64,000 bases of DNA from Adenanthera pavonina (Eukaryota; Streptophyta; Magnoliopsida; Fabales; Fabaceae): the NCBI GenBank assembly GCA_026686845.1, contig JAIVEN010000013.1, positions 15,582,001-15,646,000 of the forward strand, written 5' to 3'. The translations under genes and the position numbers were made by a program. Positions 23,290 to 34,616 of the stretch are shown here, piece by piece. The notes under the pieces are model-generated. The model had not been told where the DNA came from, ran no database searches, and worked only from the letters and a program-made list of their open reading frames with translations. How positions within the stretch are numbered: the first letter of the stretch is position 1; each line of letters opens with the position of its first letter.

Positions 23290-23759
23290 TTCATTAGGAT
23301 TTACCATTCCTAATTCTCTTCTAATTTTGCAGTATCTATCTTATGGAAGTGGTTTAGTCAGAATGTATGCAATATGATCTTCAGTAGGGATGTATTCCAA
23401 TTTAATGTCTCATTTCAAAACATGGTCTCTTATGAAGTGATGTCTTACTTCAATGTGCTTTGGCTTTGAATGCAAAACTAGATTCTTTGTAATATTAATG
23501 ACACTTTGATTATCACATTTTATTGGTATTTCTTTCATCTTAATCCCAATATCTTCAAGTTGCTGCTTCATCTAAAGGACTAGAGCACAACAACTACCCA
23601 CTGCTATATATTTAGCTTCTGCTATGGAGAGAGCCAGATTGTTCTACTTCTTGCTTAACCATGAAACCAGAGATCCTCCTAGAAATTGACACGTTCCACT
23701 TGTGCTCTTTCTATCAATTTTGGATCTAACAAATTCAGCATCAGTGTATCACATGAGCT
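23290..23759 (-). pseudogene. Copia RNase H (element 1), broken
   Basis: Continues from RT. Visible in the minus frames: YTDAEFVRSKIDRKSTSGTC with the first catalytic Asp, SLVSWLSKK followed by a stop, LSIAEAKYIA with the catalytic Glu, CCALVL-stop-MKQQLEDIGI, IKCDNQSVINITKN with the second Asp, and the tail KHIEVRHHFIRDHV. Order and spacing match Ty1/copia RNase H. At least two in-frame stops, one of them where a Trp codon (TGG) reads TAG. The domain would remove the RNA strand during reverse transcription; here it cannot be made in full. Confidence 0.85.
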
Positions 23760-24800
23760 CTTCTCCATTGTCTTTTGGATACCAAAGTTCCATCTGTGAT
23801 GTTTCAATTAGATATCTAAAAATTCTCTTCATAGCTGTTGTATAGGACTCTTTGGGACATGATTGGAATCTAACACACATGTAGACACTAAACATGATGT
23901 TAGGTCTGCCTGCAATTAGATATAGCAGGGAACCAATCATTCTCCTATACTGACTTATATCAAAAGGCCTTTCTCCCTCATCCATATCAAGTTTTGTTTT
24001 AGTAGTCATAGGAGTCCCCATTGATTTGGCATTTTTCATTCCAAAATTTTTCAGTAGCTTCTTCAAATGTTTTGATTGATTGAGGAAGATGCCATCATCA
24101 CATTATTTGATTTATAGTCCATGGAAGAAGTTGAGCTCACCCATCATTGACATTTCAAATTCACTCTGCATTAACTTAGAGAAATTCTTGCAAAGAGATT
24201 CATTAGTAACACCAAATATAATATCATCAACATAAATTTGAACAATAAGTAAGTCTTTATTTTCCTTCTTAGTAAATAATGTTGTATCTACTTTTCCTTT
24301 GTTAAATCCTTTTTCAGTTACAAAATTAATTAATTTTGCATACCACATTCTAGGTGTCTGTTTTAAACCATAAAGAGCTTTCTTTAGCTTATAAACATGG
24401 TTTGGCTCTGTTGAGTCCTTAAAACCTAGGAGTTGATTAACATAAACTTCTTCCATGATATAACCATTCAGGAAAGCACTTTTCACATCCATTTGATATA
24501 GCATTATGTCTTTTGTCCATTATAGACTAAGAGAATTCTCATTGCTTCCAATCTTGCATCTGGAGCAAAAGTTTCCTTATAATCTATGCCTTCCTCTTGA
24601 TTATATCCTTTGGCTACTAATCTAGCTTTGTTTCTAATAATTGTTCCTGATTTATCAAGTTTATTTCTAAACACCCATTTAGTTCCAATAATTGGGTGAT
24701 CCTTGAGTCTAGGCACTAAGTCCCAAACTTGATTTCTCTCAAACTGATTAAGTTCATCTTGCATAGCCAATGTTCAATATTCATCAGTTAAGGCTTCTTC
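23760..24800 (-). pseudogene. Copia reverse transcriptase (element 1), broken
   Basis: RVT_2-type RT in sequential minus-strand pieces. Fingers: LNQFERNQVWDLVPR, IGTKWVFRNKLDKSG, RNKARLVAKGYNQEEGIDY. Palm: QMDVKSAFLNGYIMEEVYV with the first catalytic Asp, KLKKALYGLKQTPRMWY, and the catalytic YVDDIIFG at about 24222-24245. Connection: LLKNFGMKNAKSMGTPM and FDISQYRRMIGSLLYL. Frame breaks lie near 24504 and 24070-24110. The catalytic aspartates are intact, so inactivation is by stops and frameshifts rather than active-site loss. About 97% of the expected domain is present by eye. Confidence 0.92.
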
Positions 24801-24959
24801 AGTACACTTAGGTTAAATTTGAGAAATAAATACACATTTGTTTATCTGATCCCTAGGTTGTCTTATGATTTTAACATTCTCTTGAACACCTTCTATTACT
24901 TGATCAACTAGATGATTCCTTTGATATCTCTAAGCTCTAGGGAGTTTTTGAGAAATTTC

Positions 24960-26089
24960 TTCAATATTTTCACATCCAACATCTTTCTCCTAAATATCTT
25001 CCTCTGCATTAGCAGATTCAGATATTTTGGGAGATTCAATTTTATCTTCTCCAGAGAAGTTCAAGTTCTTAAAGCTAGAGATAAGATCATCCTCATCTAT
25101 GGCATACTTGGAAACAGTTTCATTTTCAATAAAAACAACATGCACAAATTCCTCTATAGCTCTGGTCTTTTTACTGAAAACCCTATATGTTTTACTTCTA
25201 CTAGAATAGCCAAGGAATATACCTTTATCTGATTTAGCATCATACTTACCCAGATTCTCTTTTCTATTATTATGAATGAAGCACTTGCATCCAAACACAT
25301 GCAGGTGTGAGAGATTTGTCTTCATTCCTTTGTATAGCTCATAAGGTGTTTTCCCCAGAATTGGTCTGATGTAAGCTCTATTAATAATGTAGCTTGATGT
25401 GTTTACCGCATCAGCCTAGAAAGATTAAAGAAGCTCTTTTTCATCCAGCATTGCTTTTGCCATTTCTCCAATCATCCTGTTCTTCCTTTCCACCACTCTA
25501 TTTTACTGAGGAATCCTTGGGGTTGAGAAGTTGTGATCAATTCCATGATCTTCATAGTACTCTAGAAAGCTTGAATTTTTGAATTATCCTCCATGATTAA
25601 ACCTAATAGACACAATGGAAATACCTTTCTCATTTTGTACTTTGTTGACTAAGGTTACAAATGCATCAAATGTTTCATTTTTAGAGGAAAGAAATAGAGT
25701 CCAAGTAAATCTAAAGTAATCATCTACAATCACAAGCACATACAAGTTCCCACCAATGCGTTTTACTCTAAATAGACCTATTAAATCCATGTGTAACAAT
25801 TGTAATGGTCTAGATATGGTGATTACATTTTGAGGTTTGAAAGGTGATTTAGTTTGTTTCCCCTTGAGGCATGCATCACATTCTTTACCTTTTCAAAAGA
25901 AATTTTTGGTAATCTAGTGACTAAATCATTCTTAATCAATTTGGTTAATTGGTTTATGTTAACATGTGCTAGTCTTCTATGCCACAACCAATTGTTATTA
26001 TCTTTACTAGTTAAACATATAGAGTCTAAAGTGGGAAGTTCATCAAGATTAATAGCATAGCAGTTACCATCCCTTTGAGCTTTGAGTAT
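24960..26089 (-). pseudogene. Copia integrase (element 1), broken
   Basis: The N-terminal HHCC zinc finger is readable across a 1-nt frameshift: WLWHRRLAHVNINQL supplies the two His, and CDACLKGKQ the two Cys. The core begins LLHMDLIGLF (first Asp) and VIVDDYFRFTW; at the second catalytic position the usual SD is FN (IRFNHGG), so that Asp is lost. After several stops near 25330-25580 the C-terminal part resumes: RPILGKTPYELYKG, HLHVFGCKCFIHNN and GIFLGYSSRSKTYRV. The distal linker reaches about 24960. Strand transfer would not be supported by this copy. Confidence 0.88.
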
Positions 26090-26402
26090 TACTTTTTGAT
26101 CACTTTTTCAGATGACTAGGCAGAATTTTGAGTCAAACATTACCTAGTTTCCTTTGTCACACGTTTGACTCCTACTCAGCAGGTTGTGATTGAGGCCAAC
26201 TACAAACAACACCTTTTCTATAGATGTTTCAGGATTCTTGCCCACGATACCAGTGCCAACTATTCTGCCATATTGGTCACCTCCAAAAGTCACCTTTCCT
26301 CCTTTCTTGTCTCTAAGGGTGATAAACTTCTCCTTATCACCAGTCGTATGTCATGAGCAAGCACTGTCCATATACAATTTGTTGCTTTTGCCAGCTCTAA
26401 GA
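26090..26402 (-). pseudogene. Copia aspartic protease region (element 1), broken
   Basis: Minus-strand reading gives LYMDSACS, then TGA, then HTTGDKEKFITL. Copia proteases normally show a DS(A/T)xSxHM motif here; the catalytic Asp survives but an Arg codon has become TGA. Downstream GRIVGTGIVGKNPETS and LFVVGLNHNLLSRSQTCDKGN match the usual protease to pre-integrase linker. The enzyme would process the Gag-Pol precursor. Confidence 0.82.
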
Positions 26403-26499
26403 TAGACCTACAAAACAAAGTTCATTTTTTTCTTTTTAGGTACCTAAATCTACTTAGGTCCTTTTCTGTCAGTGGCATTTTCCCTAAATACAGATGTAC

Positions 26500-28198
26500 C
26501 TTTGGGAAACTATTCTACCTTCCTGCAAAGTCCATTTTTCTTTAACAAACTTGAACTAGAAACATATCCCTTCTTGTTACAGAAGTGGCAGGTGATAAAT
26601 AGACTATTAGATTGTGATGCAAGGAGAAAGCAATGTAGATAATATTTTGTTTTACATAATTTGGTTGGACATAAGATTTAATAGATTTCGAGTTGTATCT
26701 TTTCTTCTTATGTCCATCTGCATGCACAAAATGTCTCATATATAAATTTTGATTCTTCTTTTCATTCTTTTCTTTGATTACACAAGCATGATAGCTAAGA
26801 CCAACTTTTCCTTGTGCAATTCTCTAACTTCCTAATAATGCAAACAATATATCTTTACCCTTGGTGAGTTTAGCTGTACTTTTCAAAAGATATTCATTAT
26901 TTTTCTTCAATTCAATGCATGATGTACAACAAACAAATTTAGTTCTATGTTGAGATGCAATGTCAGGCATTTTACATTCCAACTTGCTAATCTTCTTCTT
27001 AGCCAGTTTTAGTTCTTTTGCAGTTTTAATGAATTCATCATATAGATGATGAAATGCATCAAGTAGTTTAGAATCATTTACCTCATCCTCATGATCACTA
27101 CCAGATGAGTTTGGAGTCTCTTTAGCTGCACGTGCCATTAAACAGATGTTGGCAATTTCTTTCTCATCTTTATCTTCTTCATCTGAGCTATTATCCTAGA
27201 TTGATGAGATGTATGCCTTTTTCTTTTTACCTTTGTCAGCTGCTTTCTTTTCTTTCTCTTGCTTTTTTAGAAATTGTAGGCAATCCTATTTGATGTGCCC
27301 TTACTTCTTGCATTCATAGTAGGTGACAGGCTCTTTGCTTTCTTTCTTGTTATCTGTAGCTGCTCCTTTCTTGAAGAATTTTCATTTCTCTTCTTATTGT
27401 AGAATCTTCCAAATGTTTTGACTAACATAGCTAGAGTCTCTTCATGTAGTTCTTCATCATCATCAGATTCTTCTTCTCTTTCTTCTGCAGCTTTTAATGT
27501 AAGACCCTTTTTCTTCTTATCTTGACTAGCTTCCTTGAGAGCCCTCATCTTACCCTTATACTCTTCAAGATTACCGAAGAGAGCTGTGACAGAAGCCATT
27601 AACTCTCTTCTGGCTTCTTTTATAGCTGTTACTTTTGGTTACCATTCCAGAGGAAGAGCCTTAAGAATTTTTTTGACTTTCTCTGGCTGTGTGTACTCCT
27701 TACCAAGACTTTTCAATTGATTCACAATGAGGGTGATTCTCTTTTGTAGGTCTTTGATGCTTTCTCCTTCCATCATTCTAAAACATCTATATTTACCAAT
27801 ACAAGAATTCAGTTTATTCTCCCTTACTCCAGTAGTTCCTGCGTGAACAAATTCCAAAGTATCCCATATCCCTTTGGCTGTGGTACACTGAGACACTATA
27901 GAATTTGTCCTGATTGAGTGTACTGATGAAGCAATGTTTTTACCTTGTAGTTTAGTAGGACTCTTCTCTTGTCTTCCTCATTCCATTCCTCCTTTGGATT
28001 TTCTTTGTACTTACTATCACCTTACAACTTCATTAGGACAAAGTCTTCCTTCTGGATGACTGACCAGATGTCTAAGTTAATGGATTAGAGATAGATAAAC
28101 ATTCTCATTTTCCAGTATTCATAATATTCTGCACTGAAGCCAAGAGGTTTGTTGGTGTTGTTTCGTTCAGGAAGATTACTTTCTCCAAAACTAGTCAT
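26500..28198 (-). pseudogene. Copia gag (element 1), broken
   Basis: Starts at 28198 with MTSFGESN and NKPLGFSAEYYEYWKMRM, the typical opening of copia Gag (DUF4219/UBN2 type). The UBN2-like part follows: TAKGIWDTLEFVHAGT, FRMMEGESIKDLQKRITLIV and VKKILKALPLEW, ended by a stop where a Gln codon is expected. A Lys/Glu-rich helical part comes next. The first zinc knuckle is damaged (YYEC-KK-stop-GHIK-stop-DC; the first Cys is Tyr). A coiled-coil-like segment follows at 26824-27138 (LKLAKKKISKLECK), and then a second knuckle CHFCNKKGY with Tyr for His. Gag would form the particle; this copy is interrupted many times. Confidence 0.85.
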
Positions 28199-28239
28199 TG
28201 ATTCTCCTGGATTGTTAGATCTTTTAGTTGGGAGTTTGT

Positions 28240-28251
28240 GCTCTGATACCA
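28240..28251 (-). other. Primer binding site of copia element 1
   Basis: Minus strand reads TGGTATCAGAGC, complementary to the 3' end of plant initiator tRNA-Met, two bases inside the 5' LTR. This fixes the element's orientation and the LTR boundary. Confidence 0.93.
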
Positions 28252-28588
28252 TTTGTTACATTTGCTAGCTTCCCAAGAGATGGGTGAATTAAGAAGTTTG
28301 AAATTTTCTACAAAATAGTAAAGGAGTAGTGAAAGAAAAAGTTGAAGAAAACAGAGTGCAAAATATAAGAGATAGTTGGCAATGTAAAGGACGGGAGGAC
28401 ACAATGATTGATCCTGGTTTAGTCAGCTTCTCTTGACCTACGTCTAGTCCTAAAACCACCGCTTGAGATTTTTCACTATCTTGCAAGAATTTAGTGGGCT
28501 CCTTGCATTGCCACAATACAACCTTGTGCTTTGTTCTAAAAGCTTATAAATTCTCACTCTATACTCTGGCAAAATATTTCCTCAATCC

Positions 28589-28607
28589 CTTGTGAAAACC
28601 TCACAAG
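28589..28607 (-). other. Conserved leader stem-loop CTTGTGA...TCACAAG
   Basis: Perfect 7-bp inverted repeat (CTTGTGA/TCACAAG) with a 5-nt loop, about 190 nt downstream of the TATA-like box in sense, so in the predicted RNA leader. Equivalent stems with different loops occur at 12793-12811, 15742-15762, 19833-19853 and 46718-46738. Confidence 0.6.
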
Positions 28608-28792
28608 AATATCTTTCTTTCAGATGAAGAAAAGATTGATTACAACAAGAGTATCTCTTTAATATAGAGTAGATATCACAGTTGAGATGCAATAAATGAA
28701 GTATGAGTGAGTAGAAGGCTTTGTCTAATGATTTTGACAGTGTTTCAGTATATACAATATAAAATTGTTAACCACAACTTTAAATGAAGTTC

Positions 28793-28800
28793 TATTTATA
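28793..28800 (-). promoter_or_regulatory. TATA-like box of the copia LTR promoter
   Basis: Minus strand TATAAATA within AATCTATAAATAGAAC. The same box is found at 12988-12995, 15942-15949, 19641-19648 and 46526-46533 in the other copia LTR copies, always at the same place relative to the 3' end of the LTR. A core promoter role is inferred from position and sequence. Confidence 0.65.
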
Positions 28801-29766
28801 GATTTGTGTCTTAACTATATATTAGACACAAAATCTAGCTGTTAGAGATGTTACCCAATGGTTACTCTAAAAAACTAACCATTCACCAACCACATTTAGT
28901 GCGTCTAACACTCAAAATTTGAATTTTTGGGTGTCAACAGACAAATTTTGCAGTGACCATAAGTTGAAGTCTTTAACGATGAACTTTCAAAGTTCATCTG
29001 TTTAAAAGTGAGATTCGAATTTTGATCTTGACAAATATCTCTCATGTTAGAATATAGGAATTTTCAAGTTTAAAGTGCATATGTTAAGTGTGAACAGTTG
29101 TCTCATATTGCTACAGTGGACTCAAAGTTCGAATTTTAGGGATCCAAAATTCATCTGTCAGTGAGCAACTTAATATGGCACAAAAGTTCTATTTTCAAAA
29201 TTCAAATTTTGAGCCTTCAAAACTCATATGTCAAAGAGACCTCTAATCAGATTTATACATTTTCATTCCAAAGTTCAAACTTTCAAAACCAAAGTTTGTT
29301 TGTCAGTGGGATTAACTTTGAACTCTTTTTACATTCTAACATCAAACATACTTTGACAGAGTTTCAGATGATTTTTCAATTTTTAGAAATTATACTTTCC
29401 TTGAAATTAGAATTTTAATAACTAGAAATTTATCTGTCAGATGTAACATCTCTGCAACTTCAAATTTCAGTTACCAAAATTCAAGTTTTCAACTACATAT
29501 ATGGAGTTTAGTAGTTCAAAGTTCATCTATTAGTCAGTATTTTTTAAATTTAACATAAGTTTACATTGGATGGTTGAAAAACACTTATTTAAATCCAGTG
29601 GGTGTAAGAACAAAGCTTTTTACTCTATGAACACTGTGGGAAATCCTACGAACTAATTCTATACTAATTTCTTTCTGGATTTCTTTACTTGTGTTCTCTT
29701 ATACTCCTTTGGTATTTTCCTTTCAAACTCTAGTTGTTTGGAATTATCAAAACACTCGATTCAACA

Positions 29767-30971
29767 ATTTACTTGATGAGATATTTTGAGCCTATTATAT
29801 TTCATTTCAGTGTGTAACTTCCCCTAGAGTTCTGATCTAGAACTTGTCTTTTGTCTTGCTTGAGACTTCATTACATGTCATTTGCACTACATTAAGATAA
29901 TTAAGGCATTCATTTCATTTCATTAGCTAGGGCCATAGAGCTAACCTTGATTATATGTTATATTCATTGTTCAATCCATTTGAGCCTAAGCTTGTTCTTT
30001 GCTTACCCCATTACCCCTTCATTAATATCATATCATTCCTACCTTTTTAGTTGAGCTCTCTAGTGATTAAGAGCATGTATCATGTTTAAATAGATGATTG
30101 CATTCTATCTATTCTTATCCTAGTCATTAGTTGTTCATTTCTGCCATTGTTTTCTTGTTCCAAAAAAAAGTGAAAAAGAAAAGATAAAAAAAAGAAGTGA
30201 TATAATAATAGTTAGGATGGAGCATAAAAAGCAACCAACCAAGAAAAAAAGAGAAAAAAAAGGAAAAGAAAAAGAAGAAAGATAGTTGGTTGTTTATGTT
30301 CTCATTTTGTCTTAGTTGCCAATAAGGCCTTACGTAGTTGCATCATTCCACTCGAATACATGTTGTTCTTGAGGTGCTAGATAGTTTAGCCATTTGATTT
30401 GATATTGATTTATTTGATCTATTCCTTCCTTTTCATGATCCTTTTTGTTTCTTACCTTAGCCACTCGAATAGAAGTCCTTTTGATTGGTGTGTTGCACTT
30501 GACCTTTAGCAATAGAGAGCTTAGATAATTACCAAACTTATGGAAAAGAACCTAGTGGGAAGGAATTGAGGGTAAATACAAGCCAAACACTTGAGAGTGA
30601 GTGATACACTATTATCCTTGTGAGGACCCTAGTTTAGAATTACTTAGATTAACTTTTTTGCCATAATACTTGGATTTGGCATGCTTGTTTAATTTACTCA
30701 TATTTGATAGATATCATTGTAATAATTGGTCTATTTCATGTGATTTGAACATCAATTGTTTTTAGTTGTTTTTCTTCTTTTTTGTTGTTTGTTTTATTTG
30801 TTTTTGTTGGTTTCCTTGGATTTTTGACCATTTTGCCCAGGAGTGCAAAACCTTGAGTGTGTGGGAATTGATAATTTGCATTTTCCTATTATTTTTGTCT
30901 TCCATACTTAAGGTTTTAAGATGCAATTTTGGTTAATTCTAGGTATTTAATGTAATTTCCATATTTTAGCC
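29767..30971 (+). mobile_element. Athila/Tat-like gypsy remnant, right part with start of its 3' LTR
   Basis: Begins with the ATTTA duplication and continues the element interrupted at 12457. It is non-coding, with an A/G-rich run at about 30160-30290. At about 30855-30868 GAGTGTGTGGGAAT looks like a polypurine tract, and TGATAATTTGCATTTTCC from 30869 like an LTR start; that arrangement is common in plant Tat/Athila elements. Only about 100 bp of the LTR remains before the next B sequence begins. Short minus-strand frames here are not convincing genes. Confidence 0.45.
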
Positions 30972-31085
30972 GTTTAACATCCCATATTCCCAAAAATACT
31001 ATCATATGTATAAAGACATGAAAATATAGCATGAAATACATTAAAAGATAGAAAACAAAAAGTAAAATGGTAATTTCATAGTCCG
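30972..31085 (+). repeat. B LTR 5'-end fragment in opposite orientation
   Basis: Reads TTTAACATCCC then ...ATATGTATAAAGACATG...AAAAGATAGAAAACAAAAAGTAAAATGGTAATTT (abridged), which aligns with the start of B copy b at 8627-8740. From about 31090-31110 the sequence switches to the minus-oriented B body. Confidence 0.65.
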
Positions 31086-32160
31086 AAGAAGCAATAAAAA
31101 AGAAATTACAATCTAGTCCCTTTTTCCTCGTGAAATTTAAAAATTCATAACTAAATCTAAAAAAAAATCATATGGAGGTGAGTCAAGTCTTCAAAAGTAG
31201 CTTAAAACATTATCTATATAGGAAAAATATAAATAGTAGCATTAACATGCCAATTGCGACAGTATTTAGCATAAAATCACTGGTCATTTGGTCATTTTCT
31301 TTCATCCTAGGAATTTGGCCTCAATTTTAAAAATTCATATCCCATCTCATTTTGAGCCAATCCATGCATACTTTATGTTGCTGTAAATCACTGGTCATTT
31401 TTTTTGTATATTTATTCTACTGGAACAAGGCATGACATCAACTTAAACCATTAAGGGTTAGAACTTAACTTTAACTAGAATAGTTATAGGAATACTTACA
31501 TATCTTTTATTATATAGCTCCAATTATTTCCAAATCAGTGGTATCTTAAATCTAAGACATAGGGCTTTCCATACCTCAAATCACTAAATTTTTTAAGCTT
31601 GGTACAATTTTATATTGCCTTTTAAAATAAATGGTACTTATAGTAAAAATCCCAGCATTCACACCACTATCAAGTTATGACCATTAATTTTTAAAATTCA
31701 CCATAAATTGTGTACTTATCCAACTTAAGTGCTCATTTTCTCTATGAAAAACTTATTCCATATACTATTAGAGCATATAAATCAATTAAATTAATTGTCT
31801 TATTTTACATGAATAGTACTTATGTTGCTATCAGGATATTCAAATTGAGCATTTCCATTCATAACTTGGCAAGCTATACCTCATAACATGTTTACATTGT
31901 CATCCATTGCTCCAAATCCATACATAGCATCAAGAGGAACATAGGGATACATGATAATAAATAACGACAGCTTCATACATCCATTCACAATTTGTCACAA
32001 ACTACAAAAAATTATAGAGAGATATAGCTCAATGAGCAATAATCTTCTCAATTCATCTCCTTGCTCTTGATCTCCCTTGCATCATTGTCACAACTTATCC
32101 CTATGCATGCTAGTAATTTGGAAGAGTGAGATTCATTGAATCTCAATAGCATTACCAAAA

Positions 32161-34616
32161 TGTAATGATCAACTCCCAGAATAACTCCTAGAAACCTCAA
32201 AAGAACCAAAAAAACTCTAAACATGATTGAATTGTATGGAGCCACAACGAGTTACAATACCACCGCAGCCTCAGATAGGTAGTAGCACTTGGCACTGCGA
32301 CTAAGCTTTTGGCATCGTGGTGCCCCCTTTTGATATAATATCAACAATTTGCTCATTTTTGGGATAAATTTCTAACACGCACAACTTTGTGCTCTGACCT
32401 CTAATTAACTTGATTTCAACTCTTATAGGTCAGTCATATCCCAATCTAACTATAGATGTTGGTTTCATCTTAATCTATCTCTGTATGGAGTTTTGGCCAT
32501 TCATGTTTAATTTAGTCACTTTTTAGCCAAAACTCACAACCAACCACCTCTAATTGCCACCAAAGGCAATTTGGCACCCGAAGGACCATTCACACGAGTC
32601 TTATTTGGCACAATTAACTTGTCCAGGGAGCTTTCACCACAAAAAAATCATTCCTTTAAGTTTTAACCCCCCTTGAACCCAAAATTCACATAATAGGCTA
32701 TGTGCCCCAAATCACACCATCTAGGCCCAAAAACCATATTGGTCTCACAACATAATCAACTAGGCATAATATACACCTACATACATACGCTAGTCCACAT
32801 TAATCTTAATGGGTCTAGGCCATCATCTCACACATACACTAGACATGAACATATATCACCCATCATTATCATTGTTATCACATAATCATTCATCATCATC
32901 AATAACTTACATAACATTACTCCGAGGAATACATAGAGCAAGTAGGAGAATATATTATCCTACTTGGCACAATTCATAACATAGACAATAATATAACTAC
33001 GATTGACTTGGATATTCCTAACGTAGGAGGGGCTATGACTCCTTTGTCTTCTCTAAATTAGTACCAGGGTCATCACCTGAAATGTTAGTCAGTGTGGTGT
33101 GAGACAAAATATTAGTAACTGGGAACACAACACATGTAACAAGTATTAGCAAGTCACACATATATGTATATGGTATAATGCAATGCAAAATATCATGGTA
33201 TGCATGTTTCTCTCATATACGGCTAGAACCATGAGCTATCATCATCACATGACATTTTGATAAGTAACTCTATTCCAATAGTAGGTGAAAACTAATTTCA
33301 AGACATCACTAAGCTCACTTTACACTAATGCAACCTGGCTAATGGTCAAACTAATACTTGAACTGTGGTTTTCCTTCCCCTAGATTACTCGAATTGGTAG
33401 TGATTTTAGGAAGGTGCAGTCCACTGCCACCTGGGTCTCTTGGCCATAGGAGCGGATTTAGTGATAAGAATCTTTCATCATATCATTATCATATTATATC
33501 ATCATATCTCATCTTATCACTACCTCCCAACCCATCATATCTCACTATGCTCGTGAAGTGATGATGTTCATGCCATGTCAACATGTGTATGTCACTGTGA
33601 ATCACATATAATATCATGTTCATTATCATTATATGCTAATACCAAGGATCTAGATTCATACCTTATCTAGTTGTGTACATACCACGATATGTAGAAGAAT
33701 GTATATACACATAAAACAATATCATGATATGAATGGGAATATATCAACAATTAACATACAAACACATACACCTTGTTACCTAAAATTACACAATACCATG
33801 GCTAAACCTACCATCTTAACACCGAGCACAAGCTAAATTACCTCTGATTATCCAATTACAACACTATAATTACACAATACCTTTAGTTAATCTAATGCAC
33901 AACCATTCCAAACTTATAATTCTATTACTTAAGCTTAACCCAAGGTTCCAACAACATTTTCATTCATCAAGAGCCTCAATATAACCATTCAAATCATAAC
34001 CAATCCTATACATTTTGACCAAGCTTCCATACACAATACAAAGTTAGGTTTGGCATAATTCATATATACTCCCTTTAAAACTCATACCCTAGTATGAATA
34101 ACTCTAAACCATACTTCCTTAACCTCTTTACAATCATTTTGATTGGTAGATTCTTCTCCAAACTCGGAACCTAGCATACTTCCATTGATTCCAAACCAAA
34201 AATGAAAGGAAAAGAGAAGAAAGTAGCCAAGATTCAATTACTAATAGAGATTCAAGCTATTAAAGGCCAAAAATACCCCTAAAGGTTGGAGAATTAGAAC
34301 TCCAGCAAAGTTTCTTCTTCCTCTTCAATTTTTCTTTCTTTTTTGTCTCTTGAAACTCGTTCGATTCAAATAAATTTTTGGTTTGGCACCACAATGGGAA
34401 GTAAGTTCATCACAACATAGAGTCCTTATGTCCAAAAAATTTATCCAAGTCTCAGCTCGTTTGTTGTGGTGCTACTGTTCAAGCCACGATTTGAGGTGGT
34501 TCTACCTCTTTTCTTTTCTTTCTCCATCCTGATTCCTCCAGTCCTACACACATCATCAACTATACTTCCTATTAGTTCAAGACTAAGTATAGGATAATAT
34601 ATTAAGGGTTGTTACA
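32161..34616 (-). mobile_element. Solo LTR, family C (copy b)
   Basis: Starts TGTAATGATCAACTCCC at 32161 and ends AAGGGTTGTTACA at 34616, about 2.46 kb, aligned end to end with C copy a. No internal genes. Flanks (CAAAA and ATAAC) do not show a clean 5-bp duplication; the interrupted B sequence resumes with AATTGCAC, so a few bases at the junction may have changed. Confidence 0.78.

Larger units (their letters stand above)
12458..29766 (-). mobile_element. Copia element 1 (SIRE/Maximus-like), complete structure but degenerate
   Basis: A minus-strand Ty1/copia element with both LTRs (28254-29766 as 5' LTR, 12458-13951 as 3' LTR) and a perfect 5-bp target duplication ATTTA at 12453-12457 and 29767-29771. 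Sense order: 5' LTR, primer site, gag, protease, integrase, RT, RNase H, extra ORF, polypurine tract, 3' LTR. Copia order is clear because integrase precedes RT. Without the nested copia/B/copia insertion at 14224-20191 it is about 11.3 kb, within the size range of SIRE-type elements. The extra ORF and the TTTGTCATCATCAAAA-type sequence next to the polypurine tract also point to SIRE/Maximus. All ORFs carry stops or frameshifts, so it is not autonomous. It sits inside the older Athila/Tat-like remnant. Confidence 0.9.
28254..29766 (-). repeat. 5' LTR of copia element 1
   Basis: Plus-coordinate reading TGTTACATTTGCTAG...CACTCGATTCAACA, 1513 bp, followed by the ATTTA target duplication. Matches the 3' LTR at 12458-13951 throughout. 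It contains the TATA-like box at 28793-28800, the leader stem at 28589-28607 and a decayed AAATTTGAATTTT/TTCATCTGT array. Open frames inside it are not genes. Confidence 0.92.

Noticed and set aside
30160..30290. Strongly A/G-rich run as a possible polypurine tract
   Set aside because: It lies well upstream of the likely LTR start at 30869; GAGTGTGTGGGAAT there is a better candidate.
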